Part shown: in pieces, positions 33,727 through 37,525 of the stretch
Layout: every line of letters starts with the position of its first letter
Position numbering within the stretch: position 1 is the first letter of the stretch
Assembly (NCBI GenBank): GCA_947475685.1
Contig: CANJNC010000037.1
Coordinates: 1 to 37,525 of the forward strand
Length of the DNA stretch: 37,525 nucleotides
Direction: 5' to 3'
Origin: Comamonadaceae bacterium
GTDB taxonomy: Bacteria; Pseudomonadota; Gammaproteobacteria; Burkholderiales; Burkholderiaceae_C
Notes under the pieces: generated by a model
What the model saw: only the letters and a program-made list of their open reading frames with translations
The model's database searches: none
What the model was told of the DNA's origin: nothing
Made by a program: the position numbers and the translations under genes

Positions 33727-34197
33727 ATGACCATTCGATTTGCTCTATGGGCGGCCCTCGCAGGCGGGCTCATCCCCATCATGGCGGTCCTCAATGCCAG
33801 ACTTGGAAAAGCGCTGGGAGAGGCATTTCATGCGCCGATGATTTTGTTTGTGGTGGCTTTCACTGCAAGTGTGGTGGTGGGCTTGTGCACCAAACCAGTC
33901 ATGCCCCATTTTGGCGGACTTTTAGACGCCAGACCCATTGATTGGATGGGGGGATTGATCGTATGCTTTTATGTCTTGAGCGCGACCCTACTTGCGCCAA
34001 AATTGGGCGTTGGTAACTTCATCATGTTTGCCGTGGTCGCTCAAGTCATCATCTCAGCCGTCATTGACCATTTTGGCTTTTTGGGGGTCATGGTGCGTGA
34101 GATCAATGCGTTGAGACTGTTGGGCATTGCGATGTTGGTTTTGGGTCTTGTCATTACACAAATAGCCAATAAACCTGAAAATTCACTGCCTTTGTGA
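33727..34197 (+). CDS. DMT-superfamily membrane protein (YdcZ/DUF606-like)
   Basis: This 156-residue protein has five hydrophobic segments (about 6-22, 38-54, 75-92, 98-115, 128-146). FALWAALAGGLIPIMAVLNA with N22 and LGVGNFIMFAVVAQVIISAV are typical of the short YdcZ/DUF606 permeases. These pair up to form a small-molecule exporter; the substrate is unknown. It starts 50 bases after the CBS gene, with AAAAGGG before the ATG, and may be in the same transcript. Confidence 0.87.
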   Translation: MTIRFALWAALAGGLIPIMAVLNARLGKALGEAFHAPMILFVVAFTASVVVGLCTKPVMPHFGGLLDARPIDWMGGLIVCFYVLSATLLAPKLGVGNFIMFAVVAQVIISAVIDHFGFLGVMVREINALRLLGIAMLVLGLVITQIANKPENSLPL

Positions 34198-34247
34198 TTA
34201 CATGATTGCATTGACTTGCAACAGATTGACCAATTTGAATTTACTGC

Positions 34248-34451
34248 ATGAAGAAAAACCGCATAGCTTTCATAACTCTTTTGATCGCATCCATTGCTTG
34301 CCACACAGAAGTGATCCAAGTTGACAAGAACAGCTCGAGCTCTTTTGTCAGTTATGTTCCAACACAAACACTTTACTGGAAAGCAATCAATGCAAAGGCA
34401 CTTATTGTATTTGTGCCTGGAGGGAGTGGCAATCTTGGACTCAAGCATTAA
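34248..34451 (+). pseudogene. Truncated 5' copy of an exported-protein gene (duplicate of 37319)
   Basis: This 67-codon frame begins MKKNRIAFITLLIASIACHT, a signal peptide (perhaps a lipoprotein, though the lipobox is poor). It continues VSYVPTQTLYWKAINAKALI and ends VFVPGGSGNLGLKH-stop. The gene beginning at 37319 has the same sequence with few changes but continues past this point. 34261-34402 and its partner differ at two of 142 bases, while the last ~45 bases are clearly more diverged. The PGG-x-G-x-LGL end resembles the oxyanion strand of an alpha/beta hydrolase, so this copy lost nearly the whole catalytic domain. It could be expressed only as a short exported peptide. Confidence 0.65.
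34261..34402 (+). repeat. Near-identical direct repeat, left copy (142 bp)
   Basis: 140 of 142 bases match 37332-37473. The two mismatches lie in one codon (gac here, cat there). The spacing between copies is 3071 bp. Confidence 0.95.
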
Positions 34452-34691
34452 AGGCCTAAGACTAGCTAATTTTATAATATTGAGATAAAGTAGCGTCATT
34501 ATAAAAAGATAAAAAATTTCATTGCTTAATTAAAATTCACGGTTTTTTTAAAAATCAATTGAACCTAGCCCCCCATGCTAAGCACGTCCCTTCATACTAA
34601 AATCGTAGACTCAACCATACGCGTGAAGATATCACTTGACTTTACCTACCAAAATCGTCTCCCCGCATATGAGATGCGCAGAAATTAAAAT
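34452..34691. other. AT-rich intergenic region between the truncated copy and the cassette
   Basis: No gene is seen. A string ctaattttataa (near 34469) recurs near 36996, beyond the Bug gene. A possible -35 TTGACT lies near 34635. The region presumably carries the promoter for the cassette. Confidence 0.35.
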
Positions 34692-35255
34692 ATGATCTAC
34701 ATTACAGAAATGTCCTTTGAAGATCCCGCACGATTAACCGAATGGCATAAGTTCTACCTTGAAAACATCGCTAATCTTCAAAGCTGCCCTGGCTTTATTG
34801 CCTCTCAACGTTTTGAAGCTGTCGTTGATACCCTTGCGACATATACTGCAGTCCATGAAATCGAATCTCCCGCAGTCTTTGAGACCGACATTTACCGTAC
34901 CCGTGGCGGCCGCCAGTCCAATGGTGACTGGCAAGCACACATGAAGAACTGGCATAGGAATCTCTACTCGGGCATTGACACCACCCCTCGTGTGCCGTTT
35001 GACGCCTTCCTTGTATATTTCGATGCACCACGCGATGTTGCGAAGCAAGAATTCCCTTTGCCTTTAGCTTCGCCCGTGCACTGGCTTGAACTCGCAGGCC
35101 TAGACCGCACTATTGCCCACCGTGGTGTGGCCATCCTCGCAAAAGCTGATGAGCAAATTGAATTTGCTCGGCACGACGAGCGGATAAAGGTTTTCAAGCC
35201 TATAACCGACAGAATCGCCAACGGAAGACCGCTATCGGAGTTCACCCAGACCTGA
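34692..35255 (+). CDS. Hypothetical protein with dimeric alpha/beta-barrel (EthD-like) features
   Basis: The protein is 187 residues, without signal peptide or membrane helix. It starts MIYITEMSFEDPARLTEWHK and continues NLQSCPGFIASQRFEAV. This beta-alpha-beta pattern with the P-G-F turn is typical of ferredoxin-fold dimeric barrels such as EthD or DUF4286 proteins. A second similar unit may follow (FDAFLVYFDAPRD, then WLELAGLDRTIAHRGVAILA). Such small proteins often accompany catabolic genes and act on or protect unstable intermediates. No catalytic residue is assigned. Codon choice (more CTA, CGT, TAC) looks unlike the core genes to the left. Confidence 0.6.
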   Translation: MIYITEMSFEDPARLTEWHKFYLENIANLQSCPGFIASQRFEAVVDTLATYTAVHEIESPAVFETDIYRTRGGRQSNGDWQAHMKNWHRNLYSGIDTTPRVPFDAFLVYFDAPRDVAKQEFPLPLASPVHWLELAGLDRTIAHRGVAILAKADEQIEFARHDERIKVFKPITDRIANGRPLSEFTQT

Positions 35256-35332
35256 AGAGTTGCTTATTACCTGATTCACAACTACGCTGAGTCATTGAGC
35301 CTATCAGCCATCCCTGATTCAAGGAGGTCATC

Positions 35333-35761
35333 ATGCCTATAAAACGCCTAGACCATATCAATATCAGCTGCTCTGACTTGGAACGCTCGCGCCGCTTTTA
35401 CTCTGAAATACTTGGGCTAAAGGATGGTGAACGTCCAAACTTCAAACGCGCTGGAGCCTGGATGTACCAAGGTGAACAACCTATCGTACATCTTTCCACG
35501 GGACGTTTGCCGCATACCATCGGTTCCGATGCTGTGGATCACATTGCATTCCGGTGCGTCAACCTTGAGGAATTTGAGAGTAAGCTGGTTGCCCACGACA
35601 TCAAATTCGAAGGCTACCTCGTGCCAGAACAACACATGTACCAGCTTTTCTTTCGTGACCCGGATGGCGCTGAGATCGAGCTGATCTTTGACGCTCAAGA
35701 AGGCAAAAGCAGACTCAAAAATACCTCAAATGTCGATGCCACCATGGGTAGAAAAATTTGA
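35333..35761 (+). CDS. VOC-superfamily (glyoxalase/dioxygenase-fold) protein
   Basis: The protein is 142 residues. It starts RLDHINISCSDLERSRRFYS, which gives the first metal ligand H8. It continues with DAVDHIAFRCVNLEEFESKL and the C-terminal MYQLFFRDPDGAEIELIF, whose ELIF glutamate is the usual third ligand. This is the paired beta-alpha-beta-beta-beta VOC fold, which includes glyoxalases, fosfomycin-resistance proteins, epimerases and extradiol dioxygenases. The short single-domain form does not identify the reaction. A strong AAGGAGG ribosome site precedes the ATG. It lies 77 bases after the EthD-like gene, probably in the same unit. Confidence 0.85.
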   Translation: MPIKRLDHINISCSDLERSRRFYSEILGLKDGERPNFKRAGAWMYQGEQPIVHLSTGRLPHTIGSDAVDHIAFRCVNLEEFESKLVAHDIKFEGYLVPEQHMYQLFFRDPDGAEIELIFDAQEGKSRLKNTSNVDATMGRKI

Positions 35762-35935
35762 ACTGGATCAAAATAAAAAATACTTAAGGTCAGTTTGAAG
35801 ATGCACCTATCGAATTCACTACCAACGGATTGGTTTGGATTAAGAGCAACTAGACACTAATGCTGATGTAACCGCGCCAATCTGTAAGAGGTCTTAAGCC
35901 CACTGAGATATTTTAGAAAAGTTAGGATTAAACAA

Positions 35936-36955
35936 ATGAAGTTAACTGCCGCAAACAAGAACTGCCGACGTATTATCACATTCGCCTTCGCGCTCGCTTG
36001 CGGGCTCATAACTTTTCATAGAACTTCTTTTGCTCAGTCATCAAGTGATGGCGCTTATCCCAATCGCCCCCTTAGGATGATAGTTCCTTACGCGGCCGGT
36101 AGCGCGAGCGACGTACTTGCTCGTGTAATTGGTGACAAGCTCTCACAGATCCTGGGTCAACCCATAGTAATCGATATACGACCTGGTGCAAATGGTGTCA
36201 TTGGTGCTCAGGCAGCAGCTAGCGCTTCGCCAGACGGATATACGTTCGTATTGCTAAACGATGCGACTGCCGCGCTCAACCCGGCGATGATATCCAAACT
36301 ACCTTATGACATACGCAAGGACTTTGCGCCATTGGGCTACTGTGGAGATATCCGAATGGTACTTGTGGTCAACCCGGTTTTTCCACCCAAAACAGTCGCA
36401 GAATTGGTGACTCTCGCGCGCAGTAAACCCGGGGGGATCGATTATGGGTCGGGCGGTAACGGCAGTGTTCAGCAGGTGCTCATTGAAGTTTTCATGCAAT
36501 CCACTGGTATAAAGCTCAATCATGTGCCTTATAAAGGTGTGACGGCGGCAATCACCGACGTTATGTCCGGGCAGGCCTCATTGATCTTCGGTAGCCTGGC
36601 AGGCGTGCTGCAACAGGTCAAGGCTGGCCGCTTACGCGCATTGGCGGTATCCAGTGCGGCCCGTATCGACGCTTTACCTGGTGTGCCTACTATGACTGAG
36701 GCTGGCATCGCTGGCTTTCCTTCAGAACCCTGGAACGCATTTTTCGCACCTTCAAATGTACCTGCGCCAATACTCACAAAACTTTCTTCAGCCATTGCCT
36801 CTGCAGTACAGTCGCCTGAGGCAAAAGAACGTCTGGCCGATGTTATCGCCCTAAGATCCAGCTCTCCTGCAGAACTCAAGCAGATACTTGAGCGTGATCT
36901 ACAGCGTTACGATGCGCTGGTGAAAAAGACTGGCATCAAGGCAGACTCGAACTGA
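35936..36955 (+). CDS. Bug-family (TctC) periplasmic binding protein of the accessory cassette
   Basis: The 339-residue precursor has a signal peptide (about 1-34, ending RTSFAQ). The mature part begins YPNRPLRMIVPYAAGSASDV. It contains VIDIRPGANGVIGAQAAASA, IDYGSGGNGSVQQVLIEVFM and NHVPYKGVTAAITDVMSGQA, the family signatures. Together with the VOC and EthD-like proteins it suggests uptake and conversion of an organic, possibly aromatic, acid. The ligand is unknown and no TctAB genes are present. It lies 174 bases after the VOC gene, with no terminator in the gap. Confidence 0.92.
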   Translation: MKLTAANKNCRRIITFAFALACGLITFHRTSFAQSSSDGAYPNRPLRMIVPYAAGSASDVLARVIGDKLSQILGQPIVIDIRPGANGVIGAQAAASASPDGYTFVLLNDATAALNPAMISKLPYDIRKDFAPLGYCGDIRMVLVVNPVFPPKTVAELVTLARSKPGGIDYGSGGNGSVQQVLIEVFMQSTGIKLNHVPYKGVTAAITDVMSGQASLIFGSLAGVLQQVKAGRLRALAVSSAARIDALPGVPTMTEAGIAGFPSEPWNAFFAPSNVPAPILTKLSSAIASAVQSPEAKERLADVIALRSSSPAELKQILERDLQRYDALVKKTGIKADSN

Positions 36956-37318
36956 ATAAATTGACTTTCTTGCGGCATTTGGCATGAAAGCAACTGACTA
37001 ATTTTATAAAACATCTCACTGGTGTCCCAACGTTCAAATTTCTATTGAAAACAGTATCCTCTACATAGGGCATTACATATGGGAAATACTGTGATTTCAA
37101 AAAATTAAATTCAAGTCGTGGGCAAAGAAAAAAGGCGATTTCTTTATTAAAATAAAAATGTTTTAGAACCTTTAAAGACAAACGTTTGGAACACGAGTAA
37201 AAACATCTACTAAGGTTTATTGAGGTCTACAAAATTTTTATTGTACGCACTTAGTGTATTACATTATTTATAACTCTTAGAGCATGGTTTTATACATTGA
37301 CAAATTCGACCTTACTGC
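36956..37318. other. AT-rich non-coding region right of the cassette
   Basis: This is about 360 bases with no convincing gene; a minus-strand 81-codon frame here looks random. It contains ctaattttataa (near 36996), also found next to the truncated gene copy. It then runs into the leader shared with the copy at 34230 (attgac...ttactgcatga). Confidence 0.35.
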
Positions 37319-37525
37319 ATGATGAAAAACTGCATAGCTTTCATAACTCTTTTGATCGCATCCATTGCTTGCCACACAGAAGTGATCCAAGTTCATAAGA
37401 ACAGCTCGAGCTCTTTTGTCAGTTATGTTCCAACACAAACACTTTACTGGAAAGCAATCAATGCAAAGGCACTCGTGGTATTGGTGCCGGGAGGAAATGG
37501 CACCCTAGGACTGAAAAGAGATGAC
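37319..37525 (+). CDS. Exported protein of unknown function, 5' part (cut by window edge)
   Basis: 69 codons are visible: MMKNCIAFITLLIASIACHT, an export signal, then VSYVPTQTLYWKAINAKALV and VLVPGGNGTLGLKRDD, still open at the window end. The PGGNG-x-LGL strand suggests the start of an alpha/beta-hydrolase-like domain, but this is inference from a short stretch. It duplicates the truncated frame at 34248. This is presumably the intact family member. Confidence 0.65.
   Translation, partial: MMKNCIAFITLLIASIACHTEVIQVHKNSSSSFVSYVPTQTLYWKAINAKALVVLVPGGNGTLGLKRDD
37332..37473 (+). repeat. Near-identical direct repeat, right copy (142 bp)
   Basis: This is the partner of 34261-34402 with two mismatches, in the same orientation and the same reading frame. 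Confidence 0.95.

Noticed and set aside
36936..37181. An 81-codon minus-strand frame right of the cassette
   Set aside because: It lies in AT-rich DNA, overlaps the end of the Bug gene and has no recognisable feature or ribosome site.

Overview
The window looks like chromosome from a beta-proteobacterium of the order Burkholderiales, most likely a Comamonadaceae-like lineage. Evidence for this is three Bug-type (TctC) tricarboxylate-binding proteins, a monomeric NADP-isocitrate dehydrogenase, CysB, the argA/hrpA neighbourhood, lptFG divergent from pepA-holC, and a DUF6447-type small protein. The assignment is inferred from protein families; no rRNA or complete tRNA gene is present.

Layout. 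1-3228: a truncated TauE/SafE permease, the tRNA-modifying bifunctional enzyme MnmC and the iron-trafficking protein YggX, all on the minus strand. 3229-6900 is an accessory stretch. It holds a ParDE toxin-antitoxin pair with a readable promoter and palindrome, a complete IS1202-group (ISNCY) insertion sequence with inverted ends and a 15-bp target duplication, an unpaired HicB-like antitoxin preceded by a perfect palindrome, and a 3'-terminal tRNA fragment at its right edge. 6922-15649 is core: dsbB, argA, the very long helicase hrpA, a PLP aminotransferase and cysB. 15650-16832 holds a HEPN/MNT (HepT-MntA, type VII) toxin-antitoxin pair with a run of nine C just before its start.

16833-24824: a hydrolase translationally coupled to an orphan Bug protein, a second hydrolase, a CbiX-type chelatase, lptG-lptF (lipopolysaccharide export), pepA, holC and a small conserved protein. 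24825-34197: a branched-chain amino-acid binding protein, a low-complexity protein of unknown function divergent from DUF6447, Bug plus YdcF, monomeric isocitrate dehydrogenase, a ModA-like binding protein, a CBS-pair protein and a YdcZ-like DMT permease.

34198-37525 is the other accessory area. The first ~200 bp of an unknown exported-protein gene occur twice, in direct orientation, about 3.07 kb apart. The left copy stops early; the right copy runs off the window. Between them lies a cassette of a dimeric-barrel protein, a VOC (glyoxalase-fold) protein and a third Bug protein.

A recurrent local oddity is hexanucleotide and 15-bp repeats in frame within coding linkers of mnmC and hrpA, giving Ala/Gly-, Gln/Ala- and Gln/Pro-rich linkers. 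I did not find a clearly unprecedented multi-gene system. The best leads are the duplicated gene head bracketing a catabolic-looking cassette, the C9 tract in front of HepT, and the tRNA-fragment-bounded accessory block.
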